This document shows positions 26,601 through 34,337 of a stretch of DNA of 49,390 bases, in pieces (within the stretch, counting starts at the first letter, position 1; each line of letters opens with the position of its first letter). The position numbers and the translations under genes were made by a program. Origin of the DNA: an uncultured Thermomicrobia bacterium (lineage in GTDB: Bacteria > Chloroflexota > Chloroflexia > Thermomicrobiales > JALYUS01); the NCBI GenBank assembly GCA_937968015.1, contig CALBSO010000080.1, positions 1 to 49,390 of the forward strand, given 5' to 3'. The notes beneath the pieces are model-generated. The model searched no databases. It worked only from the letters and a program-made list of their open reading frames with translations, and was not told where the DNA came from.

Positions 26601-26873
26601 GACATTCGGATCGGACTCCGCGATGGCGAGTGCGCCGACGGAAGCGCGCTTGAAATAGCCATCGGAGATATTCTCCCAGTACGTCCCGCCATCCTCGGTC
26701 TTCCAGATGCCGCCGCCCGTCGAGCCCATGTAGAAGGTAGCGAACTCGGTCGGGTGACCGGCGACGGCGATCACTCGACCGCCCCGGAACGGCCCAATTG
26801 GCCGCCATTCGAGCGCCCGCAGCACCGACGGCTCGACGCCTGCCATGAATGTTGCATCCGACGTTCCCGGCAT
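23616..26873 (-). CDS. large BNR/sortilin-like propeller protein (glycosyl hydrolase-like)
   Basis: Product of 1085 residues. The first about 720 residues form one or two sortilin-type propellers with many Asp-box repeats, for example GGGIWKTEDGGTYW, GVYKSTDGGRTW, GVYRSKDGGATW, GLFRSTDGGDTW and GLIHLSRDGGKTW. The C-terminal third has a beta domain (TYQVRFTVGDISTIQSFEIRKDPR) and a helical segment with coiled-coil character (about 960-1050). Relatives are often annotated as glycosyl hydrolase or WD40/YVTN/BNR-repeat proteins, but no catalytic residues of a defined hydrolase family are evident. No signal peptide is visible, unlike the propeller protein at 8095, so it may be cytoplasmic. The start at 26873 follows GAGGAGGG at about 6-nt spacing. 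It sits between an ALO-type oxidase and an NHL-repeat gene on the same strand. Confidence 0.85.
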   Translation of the reverse strand: MPGTSDATFMAGVEPSVLRALEWRPIGPFRGGRVIAVAGHPTEFATFYMGSTGGGIWKTEDGGTYWENISDGYFKRASVGALAIAESDPNVIYVGMGESTIRSNVSHGDGVYKSTDGGRTWTHCGLTETRNIGKVRVHPANPDLVYVGAFGHAHGPNPERGVYRSKDGGATWEHVLFRSPEAGVVDLALDPTNPRILYAAFWEGVHRAHELVSGGPGSGLFRSTDGGDTWEEISRKPGLPQGLLGRMGIVASPARPGRVWAIIEAKDGCVARSDDYGETWERVNEGGEVRQRPWYYMHIFADPQDAETVWIMNLNAWKSTDSGKNFAQVSGTHGDYHDLWIDPKYPKRMVQGNDGGATISFNGGESWTTIYNQPTMEFYHVTTDNQTPYRLYGAQQDNSTISVPSRSRLAAITQSDTYEVGGGESGYIAVRPDDPNIIFAGNFAGMITRYDHRTGQRQNIHAWPEETAGWGAKDVKYRFQWTFPILISPHDPDTLYITSQFVHRSTDEGQSWEVISPDLTRNDPTKQEPSGGPITIDSNGMDWYCTIFAFAESPIERGVLWAGSDDGLIHLSRDGGKTWKNITPPDMPTWSLVSIIEASPHDTGTAYVAVDRHRHDDFAPYLYKTNDYGTTWTKIVAGIPEDEFARAIREDPNRRGLLYAGTEAGVYVSFDDGAHWQSLRLNLPVVPVHDLVVKDGDLVAATHGRAFWIMDDLTPLYTLAPDVLAADAHLFAPRPAIRYRTLRGFEGAAGPGKTYQPVGTTTYTFRHTTQRAPAPASTPARPNGEKSQKILDAGQNPPDGAVISYHLREKPAGEVTLTFLDHDGKEIKTFRSKPDDEQMAQAEKKKNTRGAEEEKAVPKEAGLNRFVWNMRYPDARNVENAIYRSSGVTGPLAPPGTYQVRFTVGDISTIQSFEIRKDPRVSASDDDLRAQFALALQIRDKLSETNDAIMQIRELRAQADGWEQRAQGRDGGEAIIEAAKRLKEALASVEEELVQTRWKSSRDALTAPSKLNVKLGTLLGVVTGADSAPTRQSYDVFASVLEQLDQQLERLDTVFGREVPRFNTLVREQDLPALTVIEGDAGTGQ

Positions 26874-26922
26874 CCCGTTCCCTCCTCAAGGTAGAGGCAT
26901 TGCCCGCCCCACACGGGAAAAA

Positions 26923-28143
26923 CTAATCGCGCAGCATCTCGCGCAGATAGGCATTCAGGAATCGCCCGGTCGGGTCCATCCGCCGGCGGACGGCGTGGAA
27001 CCGATCCCAGAGCGGGTAAAGGTCGCGCAGTTCACGCCCGCTGTGCCAGTGCATTTTGCCCCAATGCGGCCGCCCGTGGTGGTTGCGGAAGATCGCTTCG
27101 GCGTCGGCGAAGAAGGGGCGATGCGGCAGCGTCGCGTCCTGGTGAATGGAGATCGTCACCGTCTCCCGGCCATAGGCGGGGCTGAGCGGAATATCGTCCG
27201 CACGCAAAGTCCGATACTCAATTGGCCACATCACGTCCGGATGCTTCTCCCGCATCAGGTGGCGGATTTCGCGTAGACAGTCCGGCCCGCGCGCCGCCGG
27301 CACGGCGAACTCCATCTCATTGAATCGGATGGTACGTTCGGAGGGCAGAATCCGGTACCACCAATCCACGCGGTCGGGATGAACATACCGTGCCAGCCGT
27401 CCCGCGACGACCGGTTCCGCTGCCGGATCTTCCCACCGCTCGGCGGTCGTGGGGTGCAATGCCTTCATTGCGCATACATCCTCGCCGGGAAGCCAGAAAA
27501 ACTCAAAATGCCGCGTGGCGGCGATCAGTGTGTCGAGATTGTCCATGCACTCCTCGAAGGAGGCGACCCAGGTGTGTTCATGCAGGTGGTAGGCGGGCAG
27601 CACCCGCAGGGTGATCCGCGTGATGATGCCGAGCATGCCGAGCGAGACGCGCGCGGCGGAAAAGAGTTCCGGTTCCCGCTCCGCTGAGCAGTCGAGGTAA
27701 TCGCCGGTGGCGGTGAGGAGACGAAGGCCGATGACCTGCGTGGCGATGTTGCCGAGCGTTGGCCCCGTCCCGTGCGTGCCGGTGCTGATCGCGCCCGCGA
27801 GCGATTGGCGGTCAATATCGCCCATGTTCTCCATCGCCATGCCGACAGCAAGCAGCGGCGCGCCGATCTGATGAATCTTCGTGCCCGCCCAGACGGTGGC
27901 ATGCATCGCCGCCGCGTTCGTCTCTACGATGCCCTGCATGCCATCCAGCGAGAGCAGCATGCCTGTGCTGGTGCAGAGCGGCACGAACGAATGCCCGGCG
28001 CCCGCTACGCGCATCTCCTCGCCCGCCCGCTCCGCTTCCCGGAACCGTGCGAGAAGGGCATCCTCGCTCTCCGGCATCGCCAGGTGGGCGGGCGTGCAGG
28101 TCACGCCACCCGACCAATTCGTCCAAGCCGCATTCATGGACAT
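26923..28143 (-). CDS. FAD-linked lactone oxidase of the D-arabinono/L-gulono-1,4-lactone type
   Basis: Product of 406 residues with an N-terminal PCMH-type FAD domain (about 15-190; RVAGAGHSFVPLC, MGDIDRQSLAGAISTGTHGTG, SLGMLGIITRITLRV) and a C-terminal ALO domain with HWGKMHWHSG near residue 375, the HWGK motif of aldonolactone oxidases. The family oxidises sugar lactones or alditols with O2, forming ascorbate-like products or sugars and H2O2; the specific substrate is unknown. An ATG at 28155 has its purine tract directly against the start codon, so ATG 28143 with AAGGA 11 nt upstream is preferred, though neither is strong. It is first gene of the minus-strand run, divergent from the Mrp ATPase at 28376. 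Confidence 0.88.
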   Translation of the reverse strand: MSMNAAWTNWSGGVTCTPAHLAMPESEDALLARFREAERAGEEMRVAGAGHSFVPLCTSTGMLLSLDGMQGIVETNAAAMHATVWAGTKIHQIGAPLLAVGMAMENMGDIDRQSLAGAISTGTHGTGPTLGNIATQVIGLRLLTATGDYLDCSAEREPELFSAARVSLGMLGIITRITLRVLPAYHLHEHTWVASFEECMDNLDTLIAATRHFEFFWLPGEDVCAMKALHPTTAERWEDPAAEPVVAGRLARYVHPDRVDWWYRILPSERTIRFNEMEFAVPAARGPDCLREIRHLMREKHPDVMWPIEYRTLRADDIPLSPAYGRETVTISIHQDATLPHRPFFADAEAIFRNHHGRPHWGKMHWHSGRELRDLYPLWDRFHAVRRRMDPTGRFLNAYLREMLRD

Positions 28144-28375
28144 ATCCCGATGCATCCTTTCGGCGTGTCGCGGACGCTTTTGCCGTCATCCCCCGACACG
28201 GTCAGTGTATCAGCATCCCGTTGCCGAAAAACGGCTGCTGCGCCGTCAACGTAGTACACTGTTTTGTGGTAGCGCCACTCGCACGTTTCGCGCGCGGCGC
28301 GCGGCGAGATGAGCGCACCATGCCTGATCTACACGCAGGGAATATCGCGCGTCGGAACGCGGGAGGATAATCGCA

Positions 28376-29545
28376 GTGACCAGTACACAGTCAGTGAGCC
28401 AGGACGCCGTGATGGCGGCGCTTCGGACAGTGGATGACCCGGAATTGCACAAGGATCTCGTTACGCTCAATATGATCAAGAATGTCGTGATCGAGGGGAG
28501 CACGGTCGGCGTGACCGTTGAATTGACGACGCCCGCTTGCCCACTCAGAGGCAAGATCGAATCGGATGTCCGGGCCGCGTTGATGCAGGTGCCGGGCATC
28601 GCGCATATCGAGTTGCAGATCACGGCGCAGGTGCGCTCGATGTTCGGCGGCAAGCCGGGCAAGGAGCCGATCCCCGGCATTCGCAACACGATCGCTATCG
28701 CCTCCGGCAAGGGCGGCGTCGGCAAGAGCACCGTCGCGGTCAACATCGCCGCCTCGCTGATGCTCGAAGGGGCCCGGGTTGGCCTGCTGGACGCCGACAT
28801 CTACGGCCCGAGCATCCCGATCATGCTCGGCACGAACGAAGCGCCTGTGCCGACGGCGGACAATCGCCTCAATCCGATCCACGCGCACAACATGACGTTG
28901 ATGTCCGTCGGCTTCATCAACCGGCAGGACGACAAGCCGATCATCTGGCGCGGCCCGATGGTCGCGGGGTTACTGACGCAGTTTCTCCGGCAAGTGGCGT
29001 GGGGTGAACTCGATTACCTCGTCATTGACCTGCCACCGGGCACGGGCGACGCGCAACTGACGCTCACGCAGGCGCTGCCGCTCTCCGGCTCGGTGATCGT
29101 CACGCAGCCCGCGCAGGTCGCCCTGTCGGACGCGCAAAAGGGGATCAACATGTTCAAGCAACTCGATGTGCCGATCCTCGGCATCATCGAGAACATGTCG
29201 TACTATCCGAACCCCGCCACGGGTGAGAAGGTCTATATCTTCGGCAAGGGCGGCGGGCAGCGGGCCGCGACACGTTACGGTGTGCCGCTGCTCGGCGAAA
29301 TTCCGCTCGATCCGGAGATGTCCGAATCGGGCGACGTGGGCGTGCCGCTCGTCATCAAGAATGCCGCTTCGCCCTTGTCGCTGGCCTTCCGCGATGTCGC
29401 CCGGCAGATGGCGGCGCGGCTCTCGGTCGAATCCTTCAACAACGCCATCCCGCTCGGTGTGCCGATCATCCTCGATCCGAACGGCGGGCAGGGCGGGCCG
29501 GGGAACGACCCTGGCCAAGGCCACCGCCCGCTGCGTATCGGGTAG
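28376..29545 (+). CDS. mrp: Mrp/NBP35-type iron-sulfur carrier ATPase lacking the CxxC
   Basis: Product of 389 residues with GTG start and GGGAGGA 8 nt upstream. An N-terminal MIP18/DUF59 domain (about 8-85, with DDPELHKDLVTLNMIK) precedes the ATPase. Walker A is GKGGVGKST (about 109-117), followed by LLDADIYGPSIPIMLG and DLPPGTGDAQLTLTQ. In the family, ENMSY is followed by a C-P-x-C-G-type motif that binds a bridging Fe-S cluster in the dimer. Here residues 272-283 read ENMSYYPNPATG, so both cysteines are replaced (N279, T282). The protein may therefore not carry a cluster through this site, or may act through another mode. It is monocistronic with a terminator-like hairpin after it. Confidence 0.93.
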   Translation: MTSTQSVSQDAVMAALRTVDDPELHKDLVTLNMIKNVVIEGSTVGVTVELTTPACPLRGKIESDVRAALMQVPGIAHIELQITAQVRSMFGGKPGKEPIPGIRNTIAIASGKGGVGKSTVAVNIAASLMLEGARVGLLDADIYGPSIPIMLGTNEAPVPTADNRLNPIHAHNMTLMSVGFINRQDDKPIIWRGPMVAGLLTQFLRQVAWGELDYLVIDLPPGTGDAQLTLTQALPLSGSVIVTQPAQVALSDAQKGINMFKQLDVPILGIIENMSYYPNPATGEKVYIFGKGGGQRAATRYGVPLLGEIPLDPEMSESGDVGVPLVIKNAASPLSLAFRDVARQMAARLSVESFNNAIPLGVPIILDPNGGQGGPGNDPGQGHRPLRIG

Positions 29546-29559
29546 ATTTCATCGCGCTG

Positions 29560-29597
29560 CGAGGGAGTGTAAAATGCCCCACTCCCTCGTTCTCTCT
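29560..29597 (+). terminator. terminator after mrp
   Basis: CGAGGGAGTG (29560-29569) pairs with CACTCCCTCG (29580-29589), loop 10 nt, followed by TTCTCTCT. It lies 15 nt after the mrp stop. The spacer from 29598 to 29868 has a TACAAT hexamer at 29722-29727 that could be a -10 of the next gene, without a convincing -35. Confidence 0.7.
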
Positions 29598-29868
29598 CGG
29601 CATATCCTTGTCACCCCGTTTCCGTTGTGTGTGCGGAGAAGGGTAATGTGCGGACAGCGCCCCTGATTGTTAAATTCCCGTTTGCAGATTTTTTACAGGT
29701 GCATATTTGCTTCCCATGAGATACAATGCACCCTTGATGCAACACGACGATTGATCGCAGAACAGCAAGCAGCAGGCAGTGGGAACCTGTGCCGCCGTTC
29801 AATCGTTGTAGAAGAGACGTGGAGCGGCGTGGGGTTGCTCCTGGATAAAGAAGGGGACGGTACGGGGT

Positions 29869-30393
29869 ATGAAGATGGTACGACGGTTTCGAGCGATCTC
29901 TCTCATTGCGTTCGTTCTTGTCGGGTTGCTCGTCAGCACGGCGGGTTCGGTCGTGGCGGATACGAGCTACACCTGCCCGGCTAACACCTGTTCCTTCAGT
30001 GTGCCGGACTTTTATTCCAAAGTAAGTTCGGACGACACGAGCATCATCTTCAAGGACGCCAACTCCGGCGGCACCTTCACGGTCGCGATCACAGATTTCC
30101 CGGCGACTGGCACCCTCGATGATGCCGTGCAGGCGGTAACGATCCAGATTTCCAGCCTGGACGCATTCCAGGCCGACCCGAATGGCCCGCAGAACGAGAC
30201 CGTCGGGGGCAACCCGGCACGCAGTCTGCTCTACACATTCAACCTCGATGACGGCACGCCCGCGAAGGCGAAGGTCTTCTTCACGGTGTACCAGGGGAAG
30301 TTGTACTTGTTGCAGTTCGCGACGACGCCGGATCAGGAGGATGCCTTCGTACAGAACGCTCAGCCTGTCTTCGACTCCTGGCAGTTCACGTAA
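29869..30393 (+). CDS. small secreted protein of unknown function
   Basis: Product of 174 residues with a signal peptide (about 1-31, cleavage likely after VVA before DTSYTC). It is followed by a cysteine pair (CPANTC) and a compact alpha/beta domain: FSVPDFYSKVSSDDTSIIF, VAITDFPATGTLDDAVQAV, AKVFFTVYQGKLYLLQFAT. The final QPVFDSWQF resembles the end of PsbP/DcrB-like domains, in which a predicted secreted sheet domain ends with a helix carrying F-x-x-S-W. I suggest this fold only tentatively. Two nearby ATGs (29869, 29875) compete; GGGGAC is about 12 nt before the first. It is single, followed by an 18-bp bidirectional terminator. Confidence 0.7.
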   Translation: MKMVRRFRAISLIAFVLVGLLVSTAGSVVADTSYTCPANTCSFSVPDFYSKVSSDDTSIIFKDANSGGTFTVAITDFPATGTLDDAVQAVTIQISSLDAFQADPNGPQNETVGGNPARSLLYTFNLDDGTPAKAKVFFTVYQGKLYLLQFATTPDQEDAFVQNAQPVFDSWQFT

Positions 30394-30410
30394 GCATTGA
30401 CGTCCGTACG

Positions 30411-30453
30411 ATGACAAAAGCCGGGGCACGTTCTCTGCCCCGGCTTTTGTCAT
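30411..30453. terminator. 18-bp perfect bidirectional terminator
   Basis: ATGACAAAAGCCGGGGCA (30411-30428) is the exact reverse complement of TGCCCCGGCTTTTGTCAT (30436-30453), loop CGTTCTC. The G+C stem centre is flanked by A-run and T-run on both strands, so it terminates both the secreted-protein gene and the converging dehydrogenase gene. Confidence 0.92.
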
Positions 30454-30466
30454 GGCGCGATCGCCC

Positions 30467-31576
30467 CTACGGGACGGGGATCGTCGTGATTTCCGCGACG
30501 GGGATACCGCCGTTGATCAGCGCCCGGTAGAGGCCCTTGTCAATCGCCGGGATCGGGTCCGGCAATTGGCCCAGGAGCGCCACTGTCGCGATCTGTGCCG
30601 CCCGCTTCGCCGCGCGAATCTGTCCCTCCTCGGAGTAGACGGCGATGTGTGGCGCGACCATCACATTGTCCATTTTGAGGAGCGGATTATCTTCCGTGAT
30701 CGGTTCGACCTCAAAGACATCCAGCCCCGCGCCCGCGAGGTGGCCGGTACGAAGCGCATCCACCAGCGCCACCTCCTCGATGATCGGGCCGCGCGCCGTG
30801 TTGATGATCCATGCGCCCGGCTTCATCATCTCCAGCCGGTCGGCGTTCATCAGGTGATGCGTTTCCTCCCAGAGGAAGGCGTGGATCGAGATGTAGTCGG
30901 ACTCCCTCAAGACCTGCTCCAGTGGCAGGAGCGGGATGCTCAACTCCGCGACCTCTTCCTGCGTGACGTACGGGTCGGTGGCGATCACCTTGAAGCCGAG
31001 CGCCTTCGCCCGCTGCCCGAAGATACGCCCGATCCGCCCGAAGCCGACGACGCCGACCGTCTGCGCCTTCGAATTGTGGACGATGATCCGGCCGTCGCCC
31101 ATGTGGGAGCGCCAGCCGCCCGAGCGTGTCACCTTGTCGAAGGCATAGACTTGCCGGTTCGCCGCCATCAGGAAGGCGATCGCCTGCATCGCCACCTCCT
31201 CCGAGTAGGCGTCCGGCACATTGCAGACGAGGATGCCGCGCTCGCTCGCCTGGGGCACATTGATATCGTTGTAGCCGACGTACGGCCGCAGGATCATCCG
31301 GCAGGAGAGTTGATCGTAGATTGGGCCGTGCAGGTGCGTGCCACCCGAGACGAGCACATCCACCTTCCGCAGTCGCTCATCCACGTTGCCGTCTTCACCG
31401 ATCAGGGGCGTGGCGACTGTCTCCGCGCCGATGGCCATCAGCGCCTGCTGCACGGGATTCGACGTGCCGGAGGCGTAATTGCCGATGCCGAGGGTGCCCA
31501 TTCCGCCGCCCTGTCCCTTTTTCCAGCGATCAAGGGCGATCTGAACGGCGCGGTCATCCGGGGGGTGATTAAGCAT
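30467..31576 (-). CDS. D-2-hydroxyacid dehydrogenase (phosphoglycerate-dehydrogenase-like)
   Basis: Product of 369 residues. The Rossmann motif VGVVGFGRIGRIFGQRAKALG binds NAD. The catalytic set is the Arg in NTARGPIIEE, the Glu in DVFEVEP and the His in VAPHIAVYSEE, all present. The family reduces 2-oxo acids or oxidises D-2-hydroxy acids, including 3-phosphoglycerate. The absence of an ACT domain and of a serine-pathway gene nearby argues against dedicated SerA. The ATG at 31576 overlaps the end of the cupin gene by 8 nt (ATGCTTAA), indicating coupling; an upstream in-frame start at 31627 lies inside that gene. It closes a five-gene minus-strand run whose common substrate is not known. Confidence 0.9.
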   Translation of the reverse strand: MLNHPPDDRAVQIALDRWKKGQGGGMGTLGIGNYASGTSNPVQQALMAIGAETVATPLIGEDGNVDERLRKVDVLVSGGTHLHGPIYDQLSCRMILRPYVGYNDINVPQASERGILVCNVPDAYSEEVAMQAIAFLMAANRQVYAFDKVTRSGGWRSHMGDGRIIVHNSKAQTVGVVGFGRIGRIFGQRAKALGFKVIATDPYVTQEEVAELSIPLLPLEQVLRESDYISIHAFLWEETHHLMNADRLEMMKPGAWIINTARGPIIEEVALVDALRTGHLAGAGLDVFEVEPITEDNPLLKMDNVMVAPHIAVYSEEGQIRAAKRAAQIATVALLGQLPDPIPAIDKGLYRALINGGIPVAEITTIPVP

Positions 31577-31976
31577 GCTTCTTCTCCACTGGCGCGCAGC
31601 CGGGCTTATCGTAGCGGTGGAACTCACCGATCGCGCTCATCGCGACCCGGATCGCCGGCGTGTCTCCGACGACCGAGATGTGGTGCCAGATATTTTTCGG
31701 CGCGAAGATGAAATCGCCCTGCTTAACCGCAACTTTTACCCCATCCTCGAACTCCCACGTCTGCTCACCCTCGGCGATGAACCACCACTCGTCCTGCTTG
31801 TGATAGTGCGTGTCGTTCGGGTGGCCGGGCGCCTGGCAGATGACGACGCAGCGCGTCCCGTTCGTCTGGACGATCTCATGTGCCCACGGCGGCGGCCCCA
31901 TCTGCTCCTTGATCGCCGAAATACTGAGCGACCGTACGTCCTGCCCTAGCTCCATCGGGTTTGTCGTCGTTGCCAT
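31569..31976 (-). CDS. small cupin-domain protein
   Basis: Product of 135 residues, a single cupin barrel. Cupin motif 1 is THYHKQDEWWFIAEGEQTWEF with H-x-H-x3-E-type ligands, and motif 2 is KQGDFIFAPKNIWHHISVVG with its histidines, giving a plausible Fe, Mn or Zn site. ATG 31976 follows GAGGAGGG at about 7 nt. Upstream in-frame codons from 32030 come from the repeat element and are rejected. The stop overlaps the start of the dehydrogenase gene. Stand-alone cupins of this kind act as dioxygenases, isomerases or sugar/oxo-acid binding proteins. Its position beside 2-hydroxyacid and 3-hydroxyacyl dehydrogenases suggests small-molecule catabolism. The substrate is unknown. Confidence 0.88.
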   Translation of the reverse strand: MATTTNPMELGQDVRSLSISAIKEQMGPPPWAHEIVQTNGTRCVVICQAPGHPNDTHYHKQDEWWFIAEGEQTWEFEDGVKVAVKQGDFIFAPKNIWHHISVVGDTPAIRVAMSAIGEFHRYDKPGCAPVEKKHA

Positions 31977-32005
31977 CCTATCCCTCCTCAGGCTGAAAGA
32001 AACCA

Positions 32006-32148
32006 TTAACCACAGAGACACAGAGAACACAGAGGAAAGAAAGAGAAACGCAAAAATTTACCGCGTAACTGCTTCCCCCGGGCTACTTTTCTGCTCCTTT
32101 TCCCTCTTCTTTTTCCCTCTTTGTGCCCCCTGTATCTCTGTGGTTCAA
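32006..32148. repeat. CCACAGAGACACAGAG-type dispersed inverted repeat
   Basis: An imperfect inverted repeat about 143 nt long: the left arm (32006-32039, core CCACAGAGACACAGAG) is mirrored by the right arm (about 32104-32148, ending CTCTGTGGTTCAA). This motif is familiar from dispersed elements of many bacterial genomes. The right arm encodes the last 21 residues and the stop region of the 3-hydroxyacyl-CoA dehydrogenase gene. Confidence 0.8.
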
Positions 32149-33075
32149 ATCCTCACGAATACCCCGGTCGTTGCGGCGCAGGGCGGCGAGGGCGCGTTCC
32201 CGCGTCGCGCGTGCCGCCGCACTATCAATGTCCGTGCGGCTCGTTGTCAAGATTTCCTGCCAGCCGTCCGGGAAGATCGGTTCCGCCGCGAACTCCGGGA
32301 ACAACTCCTCCGCGACGCGCGTGAAGACGTGCGGCCCGCCGAGCCGGACAGTCGTGAACGGCCCGGTCAGCGACCAGCGCCGCCCCAGGCCGCGTTCGAG
32401 GATCGCGTCAATATCCTCCGGCGTCGCGACTCCATTGCTCACGAGCCAGAGGCACTCGCGCAAGAGGCCGAGTTGCAGCCGGTTCCAGATGAAACCCGGC
32501 ACCTCGCGCCGTACCTGCACCGGCTCCTTCTCCATCCGGGCGAGCAGCGCACGCACCGCCGCGATCGTCTCCGGAGCCGTTTTTTCGCCGGGGATGACCT
32601 CGACGAGCGGCAGGAGGTGCGGCGGGTTCCAATAGTGCGTGCCGATCACGCGCTCCGGGTGACGCAATGCCGCCGCGATGGCGGTAATGGGCAAACTGGA
32701 GGTGTTCGAGCAGAGCAGGGTCGTCGGGGCCGTCCGTGTGTCCAGCATCGCGAAGAGCGATTGCTTTACCGCCAAATCCTCGACAATGGACTCGACGACG
32801 ACCGTCGCGCGGGCATAGTCAGCGGCGTCAATTGTTGTACCGGAGAGGCGAGCATGCGCTGCTTCCGCCTCGTCGGGATCGAGCAACTGTTCAGTGGCGA
32901 GGGTGATGAGGGCACGGTGAGCAACATCGAGCGCGGCGGCGATCTTCGCCTCGTCGCGCCCGGCGATCTGTGTGGGGCCGAGGCGCGCGTACTCCGCCGC
33001 GATCCCTGGCGCCATCGCCCCTGTCCCGATCATCACGGCGTGTACGGTTTCCGTGGCATCGTTCCCGGTTGGCAT
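32083..33075 (-). CDS. 3-hydroxyacyl-CoA dehydrogenase family protein with repeat-derived tail
   Basis: Product of 330 residues. The NAD motif is VMIGTGAMAPGIAAEYA. SNTSSLPITAIA and VIGTHYWNPPHLLPLVEVI match the 3HCDH N domain with the catalytic His, and VPGFIWNRLQLGLLRECLWLVSNGVATPEDID begins the C domain. It lacks an enoyl-CoA hydratase part and oxidises a 3-hydroxyacyl-CoA or a related hydroxyacid (lambda-crystallin type) with NAD. The start at 33075 has GGAGGG 10 nt upstream; the longer frame from 33141 has no ribosome site. The final 21 residues (NHRDTGG-type sequence rich in Lys/Glu) are encoded by a dispersed repeat and were probably gained by insertion at the 3' end. No related tail is expected in orthologues. 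Confidence 0.88.
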   Translation of the reverse strand: MPTGNDATETVHAVMIGTGAMAPGIAAEYARLGPTQIAGRDEAKIAAALDVAHRALITLATEQLLDPDEAEAAHARLSGTTIDAADYARATVVVESIVEDLAVKQSLFAMLDTRTAPTTLLCSNTSSLPITAIAAALRHPERVIGTHYWNPPHLLPLVEVIPGEKTAPETIAAVRALLARMEKEPVQVRREVPGFIWNRLQLGLLRECLWLVSNGVATPEDIDAILERGLGRRWSLTGPFTTVRLGGPHVFTRVAEELFPEFAAEPIFPDGWQEILTTSRTDIDSAAARATRERALAALRRNDRGIREDLNHRDTGGTKREKEEGKGAEK

Positions 33076-33233
33076 CGCGCGTCGCCCTCCTCTCGTCGGT
33101 CGAACGACGGTCAGGATACGCCGATGCGCGGTGCGGGGCAACCCAAACGCGGCGCGCTGGATTGGGCTTTCAGCATGTGGGAGCCACGTTCGCTCCCTGG
33201 GCGCCGCATCGCCGCTTGCGTGCGTCTACGCCG

Positions 33234-34337
33234 TCAGACGAAGCGCGCGGGCGTGAAGAGGGCAAGCAGAGGGTCCACCGTGCCGCGCCGAATGCCCGCC
33301 GTGACGAGTTCACCCGTCACCGCCGCGAGCAGCGCGCCGCCCCGGAAATGGCCCGTCGCGATCCACAACCCCTCACGGTGCGACGCGGGGCCGATGATCG
33401 GCGTGCCGTCCGCGCTGCTGGGCCGGAGGCCGGACCACGTCTGTACGAGCCGCGCGCCATTCAGCGAGGGCGCGAACTGATCCACGAGCGTGATCAGTTC
33501 ATTGATGCCGGTCGGCGTGACACGCTTGGCGAACCCCTGGTAGTCCACCGTCGCGCCGACAGCAATCGTGCCGTCCGCGCGCGGCAGGAGATACATGCCG
33601 CCGCCCGCGACGACGGTGCGGAGCGGCACGGGTGGGTCGGCAACGGCCATCATCTGCCCGTGTACCGGGATCGTCGGGACATTCAGCCCCGCCAGATCGC
33701 CAATCGCCTTGCTCCACGCCCCCGCCGCCAGCACGACGACATCCGCGCCGACGACGCCCTCAGACGTGCGCACGCCGGTCACGCGGTCGCCGCTCGTGTC
33801 GAGGCCGAGCGCGGGCGTGTATTCGCGGATCGTCGCGCCGTGGTTCGTCGCCGCGCGGGCGAGTGCCTGCGCCATCATGTGGACGCGCAAACTGCCCGCG
33901 TCGCGTTCGTAAATCGCCGCCGTGATATGTGGGGCAAGGAGCGGTTCGTGCTCACGGAGCGCCGCCCCTTCCAGCCATTCGACATGCAGACCGCGCTGCC
34001 GCTGCCACTCCATCACATCCTGCAAGGGGCGCGGGTCGTTGTCCGCGCCGATCAGCGCCGTCTCGCCCGTCTGGTTCCAGCCGACCCGTATGCCGGAGGT
34101 TTCTTCGACCTCGGCGATCAGCGCGGGGTAGCGGCGGAAGGAACGCAGCCCGAACTCCCCGCTCCCCGGCGTCGGCGACGAGATGATCCCCGCCGACGCC
34201 CACGACGCCTCCTGCGCCAGTGCGTTCCGTTCGAGCAGCGTCACCCGCTCCCCCGCCTTCGCCAACTCATAGGCAATCGCACACCCGATGATCCCGCCGC
34301 CGATGATGACGATCTCTGATCCCTTACCGCTTTTCAT
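33234..34337 (-). CDS. FAD-dependent amino-acid oxidase, glycine oxidase (ThiO)-like
   Basis: Product of 367 residues of the DAO family. The N-terminal dinucleotide motif is IVIIGGGIIGCAIAYELAKAGERVTLLER, and the C-terminal FAD/substrate region is WSGLRPSSADGTPIIGP with HFRGGALLA. Similarity is to glycine oxidase ThiO and related D-amino-acid or sarcosine oxidases. No thiS, thiG or other thiamine gene is adjacent, so a catabolic deaminating oxidase is also possible. ATG 34337 overlaps the 3' end of the macro-domain gene by 14 nt and has GAGGAA about 6 nt upstream, which rejects the longer frame from 34379. It is second gene of the five-gene minus-strand run. Confidence 0.88.
   Translation of the reverse strand: MKSGKGSEIVIIGGGIIGCAIAYELAKAGERVTLLERNALAQEASWASAGIISSPTPGSGEFGLRSFRRYPALIAEVEETSGIRVGWNQTGETALIGADNDPRPLQDVMEWQRQRGLHVEWLEGAALREHEPLLAPHITAAIYERDAGSLRVHMMAQALARAATNHGATIREYTPALGLDTSGDRVTGVRTSEGVVGADVVVLAAGAWSKAIGDLAGLNVPTIPVHGQMMAVADPPVPLRTVVAGGGMYLLPRADGTIAVGATVDYQGFAKRVTPTGINELITLVDQFAPSLNGARLVQTWSGLRPSSADGTPIIGPASHREGLWIATGHFRGGALLAAVTGELVTAGIRRGTVDPLLALFTPARFV

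Noticed and set aside
33234..34337. thiO symbol
   Set aside because: The glycine-oxidase likeness is clear, but no thiamine genes are present and related oxidases share the motifs.
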